Notes: a model not told the origin generated them from the sequence alone. 64,000 nt of DNA from Desulfitobacterium_A sp034927245 (GCF_034927245.1 NZ_JAYFQK010000040.1:9031-73030), one strand, 5' to 3'. Numbered from the stretch's first letter, positions 44,893 through 53,574 are shown. Made by a program: numbers and translations.

Positions 44893-45888
44893 CTATTTCA
44901 TAATCGCTTTTTGTTGTAAATCATCAGGTAATTTAATACCAAGAAGATTTAGGGTTTCTTTGTTGAAAACAATATCAAAATCCTTTTGGCTTTCAATCGG
45001 CATAGTTGCAGGTTTCTCACCTTTTAGAATTTTCAGTGCCATTTCGCCGGTTTGAGCCCCAAGTTTTTTGTAATTGATGCCAATGGTTCCTAATCCGCCT
45101 TTATCAACGACACTGCTTTCTCCGGCAATGAGAGGAATCTTATTTTGATTTGCGACTTGAATTACAGAATCCGCGGCTGATACGACAGTATTATCCGTAG
45201 GAAGATAGATCGCATCTACTTTATTAACAAGAGATTGAGCTGCTTGTAATACATCAGAAATATTGGCAACTGATGCTTTAACAAGTTCTAGTCCCGCGTC
45301 CTTGGCAACACCCTCAGCAATTTTAACCTGCACCTGTGAGTTTTCTTCACCCGCATTATAGAGAACTCCGACTTTCTTAGCGTTAGGAACGACAGCTTTC
45401 AGAAGATCAAACTGTTCCTTGATCGGATTCATATCGGTGGTTCCGGTTAAATTCTTGCCGGGTTTCTCCAGGCTATCGGCTAGACCCGCTGCGACGGGGT
45501 CAGTAACAGCTGTAATGAGAATAGGGGTATTATCGCTGGCACGAGCCATGGATTGGGCTGCGGGAGTTGCGATAGCAAGCACGAGATCGAGATTTTCACT
45601 TGCAAATTTCTGGGTAATATTAGCCAAAATGGACTGATCATTTTGAGCACTTTGATATTCAACGGTTAAATTTTTGCCTTCTTCATAGCCGTTAGCTTTT
45701 AACGTTTCTAGAAATCCTTCTCTGGCAGCGTCTAAGGCCGGATGTTCCATAATCTGAACAATACCAACTTTAACGGCTTTTCCAGAAGCGCTACTGGTTT
45801 GTGTGTTTTGTTGCGTTTGGGATGAACCGCAGCCGGATAATCCCAAGGCCAGCATAATTGAAAGCCCCGCAGCTATAAATTTTTTCAT
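44893..45888 (-). CDS. ABC transporter substrate-binding lipoprotein (TrpX-like)
   Basis: A 331-residue lipoprotein. The signal peptide MKKFIAAGLSIMLALGLSGC ends in a lipobox with Cys20, then a Ser/Thr/Gln-rich linker and the mature domain beginning KVGIVQIMEHPALDAAREG, typical of the ABC_sub_bind (DUF534/TrpX) family. It is anchored outside the membrane and hands substrate to the permease/ATPase pair downstream. ATG 45888 has GAGGAGGT upstream. It is the first gene of the operon, behind a structured leader with a terminator-like hairpin, so expression is probably attenuated by some metabolite. Confidence 0.92.
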   Translation of the reverse strand: MKKFIAAGLSIMLALGLSGCGSSQTQQNTQTSSASGKAVKVGIVQIMEHPALDAAREGFLETLKANGYEEGKNLTVEYQSAQNDQSILANITQKFASENLDLVLAIATPAAQSMARASDNTPILITAVTDPVAAGLADSLEKPGKNLTGTTDMNPIKEQFDLLKAVVPNAKKVGVLYNAGEENSQVQVKIAEGVAKDAGLELVKASVANISDVLQAAQSLVNKVDAIYLPTDNTVVSAADSVIQVANQNKIPLIAGESSVVDKGGLGTIGINYKKLGAQTGEMALKILKGEKPATMPIESQKDFDIVFNKETLNLLGIKLPDDLQQKAIMK

Positions 45889-45932
45889 TCTTGAAATACC
45901 TCCTCAACTCGGCAATACCTTAAAAAGGGTAT

Positions 45933-45982
45933 AAAAAATACACCTCCGCAGGAAGTGCACCTCTCTAGTCCCACTCCTACTG
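45933..45982 (-). promoter_or_regulatory. candidate attenuator leader of the TrpX-like operon
   Basis: On the minus strand GTGCACTTCC pairs with GGAGGTGTAT (45938-45960) and is followed by TTTTTT, a terminator-like hairpin before the first gene. The same CACTTCCTG (45949-45957) can instead pair with CAGTAGGAGTG (45972-45982), with a two-base bulge, giving an antiterminator-like alternative. No T-box AGGGTGGNACCGCG motif and no recognised riboswitch class is seen. Confidence 0.5.
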
Positions 45983-46015
45983 TACTACCATTCTACAAAA
46001 TATTTATTTTAGTTA

Positions 46016-46044
46016 ATGTTATATTTTTAGGTTAGGATTGTCAA
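46016..46044 (-). promoter_or_regulatory. sigma-A promoter of the TrpX-like operon
   Basis: Minus strand TTGACA (46039-46044), 17-base spacer, TAACAT (46016-46021). Start expected near 46009, giving a leader of about 120 bases. Confidence 0.75.
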
Positions 46045-46188
46045 TATCTCATAAAGAAAAATTTTCTGCTTTCTTTTTTGTACATACTCATATTCCCTTT
46101 AAACCCATATATTGTTAACAAAAAGAGCTTCTCAATATTTTGAAATAGAAGAATATGAGGTTATCGGATACAAAGGAGGAAAAATATT

Positions 46189-46593
46189 ATGAATATACCA
46201 ATGCAACAGATGACAGGTGCTCAGGGCATGATGGGAACTCCGGGAATGGGGATGGCACCCGGTTCTATGGGAACCGCTCCCGGAATGTATGCCACAGCTT
46301 ATCCTCAGGCCGGTTTCGTTAATCTTGATCCGGATTGCGCACCGGGCATGGTGACGCTTGATGTAGGTAACCCTTGTTGCCCGCCTCCCCATTGTGGAAT
46401 GGAAATGTGTCACCGTATGCCTGAACCGCTTCCGACTCCGTCCCCCGAAGTTTATGTTGTTCAAAAGGGTGACAGCGTTTATAAGATTGCCAAACGTTAC
46501 GGAACAACCATGAGATCAATCATTCTGGCTAATAATCTCAGAAATCCTGATCTTATCTTTCCGGGACAAATCTTATATATCCCTGGCGTCTAA
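46189..46593 (+). CDS. LysM-domain protein, probably spore coat/envelope
   Basis: A 134-residue protein. A Met/Gly/Pro-rich low-complexity N-terminus (about 1-50) and a Cys-containing middle (GNPCCPPPHCGMEMCHRMPE) precede a C-terminal LysM domain (about 88-133, VYVVQKGDSVYKIAKRYGTT...LIFPGQILYIP). LysM binds peptidoglycan. There is no signal peptide, which fits a coat or cortex-associated protein made in the mother cell, like SafA-type proteins. ATG follows AAAGGAGGA. The surrounding coat-type genes support this, but it is inference. Confidence 0.85.
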   Translation: MNIPMQQMTGAQGMMGTPGMGMAPGSMGTAPGMYATAYPQAGFVNLDPDCAPGMVTLDVGNPCCPPPHCGMEMCHRMPEPLPTPSPEVYVVQKGDSVYKIAKRYGTTMRSIILANNLRNPDLIFPGQILYIPGV

Positions 46594-46647
46594 TTCAGTG
46601 AAGTGACTCTTCCCAGGGTAACATCTAACCAATCTAATAATCTAATC

Positions 46648-46703
46648 GGGGCTGTTGCAAAACAGCCCCTTTAGGTACGCCTATAATTATGGAGTATAGC
46701 AAA
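46648..46703. repeat. dispersed repeat, copy B
   Basis: GGGGCTGTTG/AACAGCCCC hairpin followed by CGC, TATAATTATGGA, TAT and GCAAA, matching copy A at 26411-26472 with a shorter loop. It lies between the LysM gene and the convergent 250-aa gene and may also act as a terminator. Confidence 0.6.
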
Positions 46704-46707
46704 CGAA

Positions 46708-47460
46708 TTATTTTACTCTTGGCTCACCTTTGATAGAGTAAATTAGCTTTAGTGCTTCTTTTATAACGGAATCTTCCCCATCCATAACTAGGGTGATCGC
46801 TCCTTCTGAACCATTGATACCACCGGCTGCAATGCATTTGACCTGAACCGGAAATAGGGCCTCTAGTGCGGTTATTTCTGTAACCACGGTTGCACCAAGC
46901 ATTGGGATCAGCCCTATTGTATCTCCCATAGCCTCATCCGGACGATGTCCGGCCATAAATTCGACTGCTTCACGAACATCGGGAACGAGCTTCTCAAGCC
47001 CTATCGGTACAATGAGCTCTATTCCGCGGACATACAAGGAACCGGCTGCTGCACCAATAGTTCCGCCCGACAGATTAGAGGCCGCAACTGCCGCTAAACC
47101 CGTATGATCTACTGCATTTCCTCCTTTTATGAAAATATCTCCGGATTCTAATTTAGATAAATAATCTTTCCAATGAATCTCAGGCCCTAGGGGTTTGCCC
47201 TTGGAAATAATAAAAGGATAAATCCGGGTTAGCTCATCACTGACTCCGGTTTTACCTTCCGTGATGTTACCAACGGTGTAAGTGCTTTTTGATTCAATTG
47301 TTATTCCTAAAATTTCCTCTGCTAGGAAGGCATTTGTTGTTCCTCCGGCCAGAATAATGGTGTGTTCTGCTAAAGCTTTTTTCACTATCGGCAGAGCTTT
47401 AACCCCTTTGGCAATTAGGCGTTTTGATTCACCGGAAGTCAGTGTGAATTGTGCTCTCAT
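46708..47460 (-). CDS. conserved-looking hypothetical protein, 250 aa
   Basis: A 250-residue soluble protein I cannot place. It begins MRAQFTLTSGESKRLIAKGV and has Gly/Ala-rich loops typical of nucleotide- or phosphate-binding alpha/beta folds (IILAGGTTNAFLAEEI, DIFIKGGNAVDHTGL, SNLSGGTIGAAAGSLY, KCIAAGGINGSEGAI). There is no membrane segment or metal-binding cysteine pattern. ATG 47460 has a near-perfect AAGGAGGATAA site. It is monocistronic. An enzymatic role is plausible but not shown. Confidence 0.75.
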   Translation of the reverse strand: MRAQFTLTSGESKRLIAKGVKALPIVKKALAEHTIILAGGTTNAFLAEEILGITIESKSTYTVGNITEGKTGVSDELTRIYPFIISKGKPLGPEIHWKDYLSKLESGDIFIKGGNAVDHTGLAAVAASNLSGGTIGAAAGSLYVRGIELIVPIGLEKLVPDVREAVEFMAGHRPDEAMGDTIGLIPMLGATVVTEITALEALFPVQVKCIAAGGINGSEGAITLVMDGEDSVIKEALKLIYSIKGEPRVK

Positions 47461-47613
47461 CGAATTATCCTCCTTGTCACTTAGACCTTATTGCTTATCC
47501 ATATTTTAAGACCATTTGCACCGAACGTCAAAATACCACTTTTATGAATTACCTATTATATACAAAAGATGACCTTGGGTGGTAGAAATTGGTAACACCA
47601 TAGACCTATTGAA

Positions 47614-47622
47614 CATAATTTA
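47614..47622 (+). promoter_or_regulatory. possible sigma-K -10 element
   Basis: CATAATTTA matches the sigma-K -10 pattern CATANNNTA, with an AC about 16 bases upstream as the usual minimal -35, 43 bases before the first YjcZ-like gene. Short motif, so weak. Confidence 0.35.
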
Positions 47623-47664
47623 AACTAGGTAAAGCAAAATAACTAATCACAGGAGGGAACTATT

Positions 47665-47775
47665 ATGGCACTTGGTGGAGCAGTCGTTGACGGATGCGGA
47701 CCTAATTTCTTACCCGGCATTGCAATAGTTGTTGTGATTATCCTTCTGCTTATTGCGATGGGAATCGTCTTTTAA
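47665..47775 (+). CDS. YjcZ-like small hydrophobic peptide, 36 aa
   Basis: MALGGAVVDGCGPNF, then one hydrophobic helix rich in Ile/Val/Leu ending AMGIVF. ATG follows ACAGGAGGG. It resembles YjcZ/YczM-type sporulation-associated membrane peptides (Gly-rich head, single C-terminal membrane segment). A second peptide of the same design follows at 40 bases. Confidence 0.7.
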   Translation: MALGGAVVDGCGPNFLPGIAIVVVIILLLIAMGIVF

Positions 47776-47815
47776 TTTCGCATAAGTCAAATTTAGAACG
47801 GAGAGGGAGGATATT

Positions 47816-47917
47816 ATGTACGGACATGGATGCGGAGTACCGTTTGGCGGTTTTGTAGGAGTAGGAATCATTGCCATTGCTATTCTAATTCTAATTGCGC
47901 TTGGTGTAATCTTCTAA
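47816..47917 (+). CDS. YjcZ-like small hydrophobic peptide, 33 aa
   Basis: MYGHGCGVPFGGFVGVG, then a hydrophobic helix ending ALGVIF. ATG follows AGGGAGG. It has the same plan and the same (I/V)F ending as the preceding peptide, which suggests duplication. A terminator follows. Confidence 0.7.
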   Translation: MYGHGCGVPFGGFVGVGIIAIAILILIALGVIF

Positions 47918-47943
47918 ACAATTTGTTTAAAGGAATTTGATAG

Positions 47944-47981
47944 GAGGGCGTCCTGAAATGCGGGGCGCTCTCTTGATTTTT
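47944..47981 (+). terminator. terminator after the YjcZ-like pair
   Basis: GAGGGCGTCC (47944-47953) pairs with GGGCGCTCTC (47963-47972) through two G-U pairs, then TTGATTTTT. Confidence 0.8.
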
Positions 47982-48057
47982 GCCAAGAAAATAAGAACCT
48001 AATCTGATTAAAGATTTAAGAAGTGTTGTAGCTTCACTGGTTCAAGCTGACGATCAG

Positions 48058-49377
48058 TTAATCCCGGAAAAATTGTTTAAATACCTGGCTCATAGCCAGG
48101 TGATCCTTAACTCCGCCGAGTTCTCGAATGGAGTGCATCCCTAGCAGGGGATTTCCTGCATCTACGGAGCGTATATCGAGGTGGGTGGTCGAAATCGGCC
48201 CGATTGTGGATCCTCCTCGCTCATCTGAGCGATTGACAAACATTTGGGTGGGAACTTTGGCGCGCTTACAAATTTCATGGAAAATAGCAGTACTTTCTGC
48301 ATCTGAGGTATAGCTTAGATTAGCACTCAATTTAATAACAGGCCCTTCATTCAATACCGGCCTATTCACAGGATCATGTTTTTCAGCCGCATTAGGGTGA
48401 AGGGCATGAGCCATATCTGCGGAGATCATAAAAGATTGTGCAAGGGCCTGATAATACTCTTCCCGATTCTTACCAAGAGCGAGCATAATCCGTTCTAGGA
48501 CAGAGGCGAGCAGTGGCGATGCTGCACCTTGTTTCGAAGTACTTCCGACTTCCTCATTATCAAAACAAGCCAGGATTGAAGTTGCTTCATTGGACATTGT
48601 TTGAGTAAGTGCCCAAGTCCCCGCATGAACCATAGCTAAATCGTCAAGGCGGCTGCTGGAAATAAATTCTTGATTAAGACCCATAATATGTCCATTTTCA
48701 TATTCATAGAGAACCAGATCGAAATCAATAATGTCCTCAGGAATAATATTTAATGAGTTTGAAAAGTAATTGACGAGGACGCTTTCTTTTTTCAGATCTT
48801 CTCCTTGCATTCCTAATAGGGGAAGAAGGTCTTTTTGCTTGTTAAGAGCAAAACCCTCATTCACTTTACGGTTCATATGGATGGCAAGATTGGGGATGAT
48901 CAGTAAGGGACTGGAGCTTTGGAAAAGAACACTTTGAGGATGATAAGCTGATTTACCTTTAAGAACGATACGTCCAGCCAGTCCAAGGGGGCGATCAAGC
49001 CAGGTATTTAAGATAGGTCCCCCATACGTTTCAACATTGAGCTTTAGATATTTTCCTTCAACAGAAATAAGGGGGGAAGGTTTCAGACGAAAGGTAGGAC
49101 TGTCAGTATGCGTACCGAGGATATGAAAGCCTGATATTTCAGGTGCGGACTTACCCAGAATAAAAGCAATTAGGGCTGAACCGTTCCGGGTGACAAAGTA
49201 TTTTCCTTTGGGGAGTAGTGTCCACTTATCTTCAAACTTAAGCTCAGCATAGCCCGAAGAAATCAACTTCTCTTTAACAGTTTGAACCGCATGAAAAGGG
49301 GAAGGACAACTCCCAATAAATGCTAATAGGTCTTTAGCATGTTTAATTTCATCCTTTGAAGGGTGTAAACTGACCAT
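48058..49377 (-). CDS. apeB: M18-family aspartyl-type aminopeptidase
   Basis: A 439-residue zinc aminopeptidase. The metal-site motifs are LGTHTDSPTFRLKP (His and Asp ligands), ACFDNEEVGSTSKQGAASPLL (catalytic Glu and Glu ligand), ISADMAHALHPN and GGSTIGPISTTHLDIRSVDAG. Length matches the M18 family (ApeB/PepC-like). It removes acidic or neutral N-terminal residues from cytoplasmic peptides. ATG 49377 has AAAAGGAGTG upstream. Monocistronic. Confidence 0.93.
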   Translation of the reverse strand: MVSLHPSKDEIKHAKDLLAFIGSCPSPFHAVQTVKEKLISSGYAELKFEDKWTLLPKGKYFVTRNGSALIAFILGKSAPEISGFHILGTHTDSPTFRLKPSPLISVEGKYLKLNVETYGGPILNTWLDRPLGLAGRIVLKGKSAYHPQSVLFQSSSPLLIIPNLAIHMNRKVNEGFALNKQKDLLPLLGMQGEDLKKESVLVNYFSNSLNIIPEDIIDFDLVLYEYENGHIMGLNQEFISSSRLDDLAMVHAGTWALTQTMSNEATSILACFDNEEVGSTSKQGAASPLLASVLERIMLALGKNREEYYQALAQSFMISADMAHALHPNAAEKHDPVNRPVLNEGPVIKLSANLSYTSDAESTAIFHEICKRAKVPTQMFVNRSDERGGSTIGPISTTHLDIRSVDAGNPLLGMHSIRELGGVKDHLAMSQVFKQFFRD

Positions 49378-49556
49378 AATTAAGCACTCCTTTTATCTGC
49401 AAAGTCTTAAGCTTAATCATAATTCTCTTTTGCCCGCGAGTCAAAAACGAGATTAGAAACTTTCGAATAGGGCAGGAAAAATGCTTATAGGAAGCGAAGG
49501 AGCAAAGGAGGAAAATTTAAGTAATAAGTAAATGATTTTATAAGGGGATTCCATAG

Positions 49557-50387
49557 ATGGTTGAAATCACAACTCTTGAGATGACAGATTTATCGTGCTT
49601 AACGGAAGCCTGGAATAGGTGCTGGCAAGGTTATTTTTATGAAATGATTTTCACTGAAGAGAATTTGAGAATTTGGCTTGAGCATGGTCAGATTGATTTT
49701 AAACATTGTATTGCATTGAAAGAACAGGATAAAATCGTAGGATTTACTTTTCTTAGTCAAATTAATTTTGAAGGGTGGATCGCAGGGACAGCGATTGATC
49801 CCAGTTATCGTGGAAAGAGGCTATTTGCCCCAATGATCCGGGCACAGATTGATTTGGCCCGTTCTTTGGGTGTAAGACAAATTTATCTTGAGGTACTTTC
49901 ACAAAATTTTGCCCTACACACCTATCAAGCCCAGGGGTTTCGTCATGTTCGCGAACTTAACCATTATCGTTTGACCCCCGGTACTATCAACATAAATCAT
50001 GCTCGAAGCCTATATGCTGATTTCCATCAAGTTGACCTTTCTACTTATTTTTTATCCCGAAAAAAAGCAGGTTTTATACCTTCATGGCAAAGACGCGCCC
50101 AATATCTTAAACGCTATGCTTCGGTCAGCGCCTGGCTTAATCCTCTGGAGACCGCAGGAGTATTTTACGGCGGCATGGAGGGCAAAAGGATACTTGATGC
50201 TTGGGCAGCCTTTGACGATGCAGCTCAAGAATTGCTTTCCCTTTTCAATGAACATCAATACGGGGAATTCTCATTAATCAACCAACCGTGGGATCCTGTA
50301 ACGCGCAACTTAGCTTTTGCGGGAGTTCGTCCAACGGATATTTTATATGAGATGGTTGGAGAATGGGAATGGGGACAAAATAAATAA
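49557..50387 (+). CDS. GNAT-family N-acetyltransferase
   Basis: A 276-residue protein. The N-terminal half (about 1-145) is a GNAT domain with the acetyl-CoA loop AIDPSYRGKRLFAPMI (motif A, RGKR) and IYLEVLSQNFALHTYQAQGFRHVRE. The C-terminal half is an additional alpha/beta region with no recognised motif. The acceptor substrate is unknown. ATG 49557 has AAGGGGA upstream. Confidence 0.82.
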   Translation: MVEITTLEMTDLSCLTEAWNRCWQGYFYEMIFTEENLRIWLEHGQIDFKHCIALKEQDKIVGFTFLSQINFEGWIAGTAIDPSYRGKRLFAPMIRAQIDLARSLGVRQIYLEVLSQNFALHTYQAQGFRHVRELNHYRLTPGTININHARSLYADFHQVDLSTYFLSRKKAGFIPSWQRRAQYLKRYASVSAWLNPLETAGVFYGGMEGKRILDAWAAFDDAAQELLSLFNEHQYGEFSLINQPWDPVTRNLAFAGVRPTDILYEMVGEWEWGQNK

Positions 50388-50390
50388 GAC

Positions 50391-50419
50391 TTGAATTCTG
50401 TTAAACATAATGTTATAAT
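50391..50419 (+). promoter_or_regulatory. sigma-A promoter for the 33-aa ORF
   Basis: TTGAAT, 17-base spacer, TATAAT, 61 bases before ATG 50480. Good match. Confidence 0.65.
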
Positions 50420-50479
50420 AAATTTTAAAGCACCCAGAAACAATGAACCATTTATTTACATTCAAAAAGGAGGTATTGT

Positions 50480-50581
50480 ATGAACGATAATGAAAAAGCT
50501 ATGATCGAAGCAATTCTTGCTTCGGTAGGTCTAGAACCATTGCGGATTCACGAATCAAGAAAACCTAAAAAAATCTCCTAG
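50480..50581 (+). CDS. small hypothetical protein, 33 aa
   Basis: MNDNEKAMIEAILASVGLEP, then a basic tail ending KKIS. It has a near-perfect AAAGGAGGT ribosome-binding site, its own sigma-A promoter and a terminator downstream, so it is probably expressed. It is amphipathic and soluble. Function unknown. Confidence 0.55.
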   Translation: MNDNEKAMIEAILASVGLEPLRIHESRKPKKIS

Positions 50582-50641
50582 AAAGGATTTGGTACCGTGC
50601 CATTAACCCAGGCCAATCCAAATAAACAATTTTTTAGAGAG

Positions 50642-50690
50642 TAAAACGAGTTCTTAGCATTAGTGTTAAAAACTCGTTTTATTTTTATTT
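50642..50690 (+). terminator. terminator
   Basis: AAAACGAGTT (50643-50652) pairs perfectly with AACTCGTTTT (50671-50680), followed by ATTTTTATTTT. Confidence 0.85.
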
Positions 50691-50808
50691 TAAGCATAAT
50701 TTATCCCTTCTTTCATATATTTAGAAGTTATGGAGAAAAATTATCGTCTCTTCTCTGAATTATGATATACTACGCTTAGTAATTTTCTTTGTAGAAAGGG
50801 ATGGCGAG

Positions 50809-51690
50809 ATGTTTAGTAAAGATAATATAGCCTCCAATGATAAGATTGCAATTGTTACGGATAGCGCCTGTGATCTTGAACCAGATATTATTGAGCAATA
50901 TGGTATACAAGTTTTACCTTTGCATATCATCTATAATGACCGTGAATACAGGGATCGCGTTGATATCACTCCACAGGAGGTTTATGATCGTTTAGAAGAG
51001 GAAGTGCCAAAGACATCTTTGCCCTCTCCTACGGAGATATATGAACTCTTTAATCGGTTACATGAAGAAAAGTTTACTCATGTTTTAGCAATTCATCTTT
51101 CCAGTGGATTAAGCGGAACTTATCAAACCGTATCCAAAGTTGCTGAGGAATATAAAGATATGGTGATTGAAGTTATTGATTCTAAAACACTTTCTATGGG
51201 TTTAGGCTTTTCCGTTCTCGAAGCTGCGAAAGAACTTCAACGCTCTTTAAATTTCGAAGAGGTAAAACGCAGAGCCAAAGAAACAATTGAGCATATGAAA
51301 GCCTATTATGTTGTGTGTACCTTGGAATATTTAAAAAAAGGAGGACGTATCGGCTATGTTGCCGGTACGGTAGGTGAATTGCTTCATATCAAACCGATTA
51401 TTTCGATTAATTCAGAGGGCAAATATTTTACGGTTGCTAAAGTCCGTGGGCGGGAACAATCGCTTCGTAAGTTAGCCAGCATACTTAAAGAACATGTCTG
51501 TGATACGCTTTCAAATGTTGCTATTGTACATGGCGGCGCGGAGCAAGAGGCCAGGAATCTTGAAAAAATAGCTAAGGAACATAAAAATGTTAAAGAAGTT
51601 CTGTTTGGTCAAATAAGTCCGGCACTCGGAGTGCATACCGGTCCGGGATTAGTAGGGCTTCTAGTATATCCGGTTATCGGTTGCCACTAG
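50809..51690 (+). CDS. DegV-family fatty-acid-binding protein
   Basis: A 293-residue DegV protein, starting IAIVTDSACDLEPDIIEQYGIQVLPL with SSGLSGTYQTV and TLEYLKKGGRIGYVAG. In several Firmicutes such proteins (FakB) bind a fatty acid and present it to the kinase FakA; no FakA is present nearby. ATG 50809 follows AAAGGGATGGCGAG. The phosphohexomutase gene begins 32 bases after the stop. Confidence 0.92.
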   Translation: MFSKDNIASNDKIAIVTDSACDLEPDIIEQYGIQVLPLHIIYNDREYRDRVDITPQEVYDRLEEEVPKTSLPSPTEIYELFNRLHEEKFTHVLAIHLSSGLSGTYQTVSKVAEEYKDMVIEVIDSKTLSMGLGFSVLEAAKELQRSLNFEEVKRRAKETIEHMKAYYVVCTLEYLKKGGRIGYVAGTVGELLHIKPIISINSEGKYFTVAKVRGREQSLRKLASILKEHVCDTLSNVAIVHGGAEQEARNLEKIAKEHKNVKEVLFGQISPALGVHTGPGLVGLLVYPVIGCH

Positions 51691-51722
51691 GGGTCACCCA
51701 TTATAAATGAAGGAGTAAGGAA

Positions 51723-53483
51723 ATGATTCAGGAGCGTTATAAACTTTGGTCTGAACATCCCTATTTCGATAATAACACACATGAGGAACTGAAAACGATT
51801 ACTGACCCTTCGGAGATAGAAGATCGTTTTTATATGGATCTTGAATTTGGAACAGGGGGCCTGCGCGGAATTTTAGCCGCGGGTACAAACCGAATGAATA
51901 TTTACGTGATCCGTAAAGCAACTCAAGGTCTTGCGGATACGATTTGCGAAAAGGGTAAATCAGCGATGGCTAAGGGTGTGGTCATTGCTTATGATTCACG
52001 GCATTATTCCCGGCGTTTTGCCCAAGAGGCAGCTTTAGTTCTTGCCAAGAATGGGATTAAGGTTTATCTCTTTGATGATTTACGGCCCACTCCTGAATTA
52101 TCATTTGCAGTCCGCTATCTTCAGGCTCAGGCGGGTATTGTGATTACAGCAAGCCACAATCCTAAGGAATACAATGGCTATAAGGTTTATTGGGAGGATG
52201 GGGGACAGGTCCCGCCTGCCCAAGCCGATCGAATTTCAAAGCATATTTCAGCTCGTGAAAGTTGGGTTGACATAGAACCCTTAACCGAAGAAAATGCGCG
52301 GGCACAAGGTTTGTTAATTACGATCGGGGAGGAGATAGATCAAGCCTATCTCTTCGCGGTTAAAAGCTTGGCACTCTATCCTGATCTGGCAGAGCAGAAA
52401 GGGGCAAACCTTAAAATTATTTATTCCCCTTTGCATGGAGCAGGAAATATTCTTGTCCGCAGGGTATTAAAGGAACTTGGGTACACTTCGGTTTTCGTAG
52501 TACCGGAACAGGAAAAACCGGATCCCAATTTTCCTACAGTGTTGTTTCCCAACCCTGAAATTCCGTCCACTTTTGATTTAGCGCGACAATACGGTGAAAG
52601 GTTGCAGACAGATTTGCTGTTGGCGACGGATCCCGATTCAGATCGTTTAGGTGTTGTTATCCGAAATCAAGAGGGAAAGTTTGTACAATTGACCGGCAAC
52701 CAAATTGGTGTACTCTTAGCTTATTACCTTATCTCCCAAAAGAAAGCTTTGGGGATCCTTCCCCCCAAGGCAACCCTGATTAAGACCATTGCTTCGACTG
52801 ACTTAGCCGATGCTTTAGCCATAGACCTTGGCATTCAAGTTGAAAATGTGCTGACAGGGTTTAAATTTATTGCCGAAAAAGAAAAGGAATTAGAGGAAAA
52901 CGGTCAGGGTGATTTTCAATTTGGGTTTGAGGAAAGTTACGGTTATTTAGCCGGGCATTTTGTCAGGGATAAAGACGGTGTTATTGCAGCAATGCTGGTC
53001 GCCGAAGCAGCACTTTATTACAAGCAAAGGGAACAGTTAACCTTACCGGAAGTTCTTGAGACATTATACCATCACTATGGATATTATCTTGAAGATCAAA
53101 CTTCGATTACCTTAAAAGGGAAAGAGGGTAAAGCAGAAATGGAGCGGATCATGGCCGGGTTAAGGCAATCTGAGATTCGTTCGTTTGCCGATCTTCCCCT
53201 TGAGCGTATTGAGGATTATGAATTGCAGAGCGGTGTCAGGCTATGCGGAAAAAGCTCGGGAGAAACATATCCCCTAGCTTTGCCCCAGTCTAAAGTTTTG
53301 CGTTATTCTTTTTCAGGGGGCGGTTTTGTGATGGTACGGCCCTCCGGAACTGAACCCAAGATTAAATTCTATTTTTCCATTCGTGGTGCTCAACCCCAAG
53401 CAGTTCAGGAAAAGCTTGACCAAGTTAGATCTGAGCTGCTTACAAGGGTCAGCCGGATTCTCGGTAAATCTCTAGACAATTAA
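51723..53483 (+). CDS. phosphoglucomutase/phosphomannomutase (PgcA-type)
   Basis: A 586-residue alpha-D-phosphohexomutase with four domains. The phospho-Ser loop is ITASHNPKEYNGYKVYW (about 141-157), the Mg-binding loop DPDSDRLG (about 302-309), the sugar-binding loop GFEESYGYL and the phosphate-binding loop RPSGTEPKIKFY near the C-terminus. Length fits the Firmicute PgcA group, which interconverts glucose-1-P and glucose-6-P for envelope and glycolipid synthesis. Complete. Confidence 0.94.
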   Translation: MIQERYKLWSEHPYFDNNTHEELKTITDPSEIEDRFYMDLEFGTGGLRGILAAGTNRMNIYVIRKATQGLADTICEKGKSAMAKGVVIAYDSRHYSRRFAQEAALVLAKNGIKVYLFDDLRPTPELSFAVRYLQAQAGIVITASHNPKEYNGYKVYWEDGGQVPPAQADRISKHISARESWVDIEPLTEENARAQGLLITIGEEIDQAYLFAVKSLALYPDLAEQKGANLKIIYSPLHGAGNILVRRVLKELGYTSVFVVPEQEKPDPNFPTVLFPNPEIPSTFDLARQYGERLQTDLLLATDPDSDRLGVVIRNQEGKFVQLTGNQIGVLLAYYLISQKKALGILPPKATLIKTIASTDLADALAIDLGIQVENVLTGFKFIAEKEKELEENGQGDFQFGFEESYGYLAGHFVRDKDGVIAAMLVAEAALYYKQREQLTLPEVLETLYHHYGYYLEDQTSITLKGKEGKAEMERIMAGLRQSEIRSFADLPLERIEDYELQSGVRLCGKSSGETYPLALPQSKVLRYSFSGGGFVMVRPSGTEPKIKFYFSIRGAQPQAVQEKLDQVRSELLTRVSRILGKSLDN

Positions 53484-53508
53484 AATGGGTATAAGTTTTA
53501 AAATCTTG

Positions 53509-53544
53509 AGTAAAACATCATTGATGGTGTTTTACTTTTTTTAT
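53509..53544 (+). terminator. terminator after the phosphohexomutase gene
   Basis: AGTAAAACATCA (53509-53520) pairs with TGGTGTTTTACT (53525-53536; one G-U pair), followed by T7. Confidence 0.9.
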
Positions 53545-53574
53545 TTCAATTCATCAAATGATCTCAATTACATG

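Noticed and set aside
45960..46010. T-box or TRAP site upstream of the TrpX-like operon
   Set aside because: There is no AGGGTGGNACC T-box sequence, and the UAG/GAG triplets are too few and wrongly spaced for TRAP.
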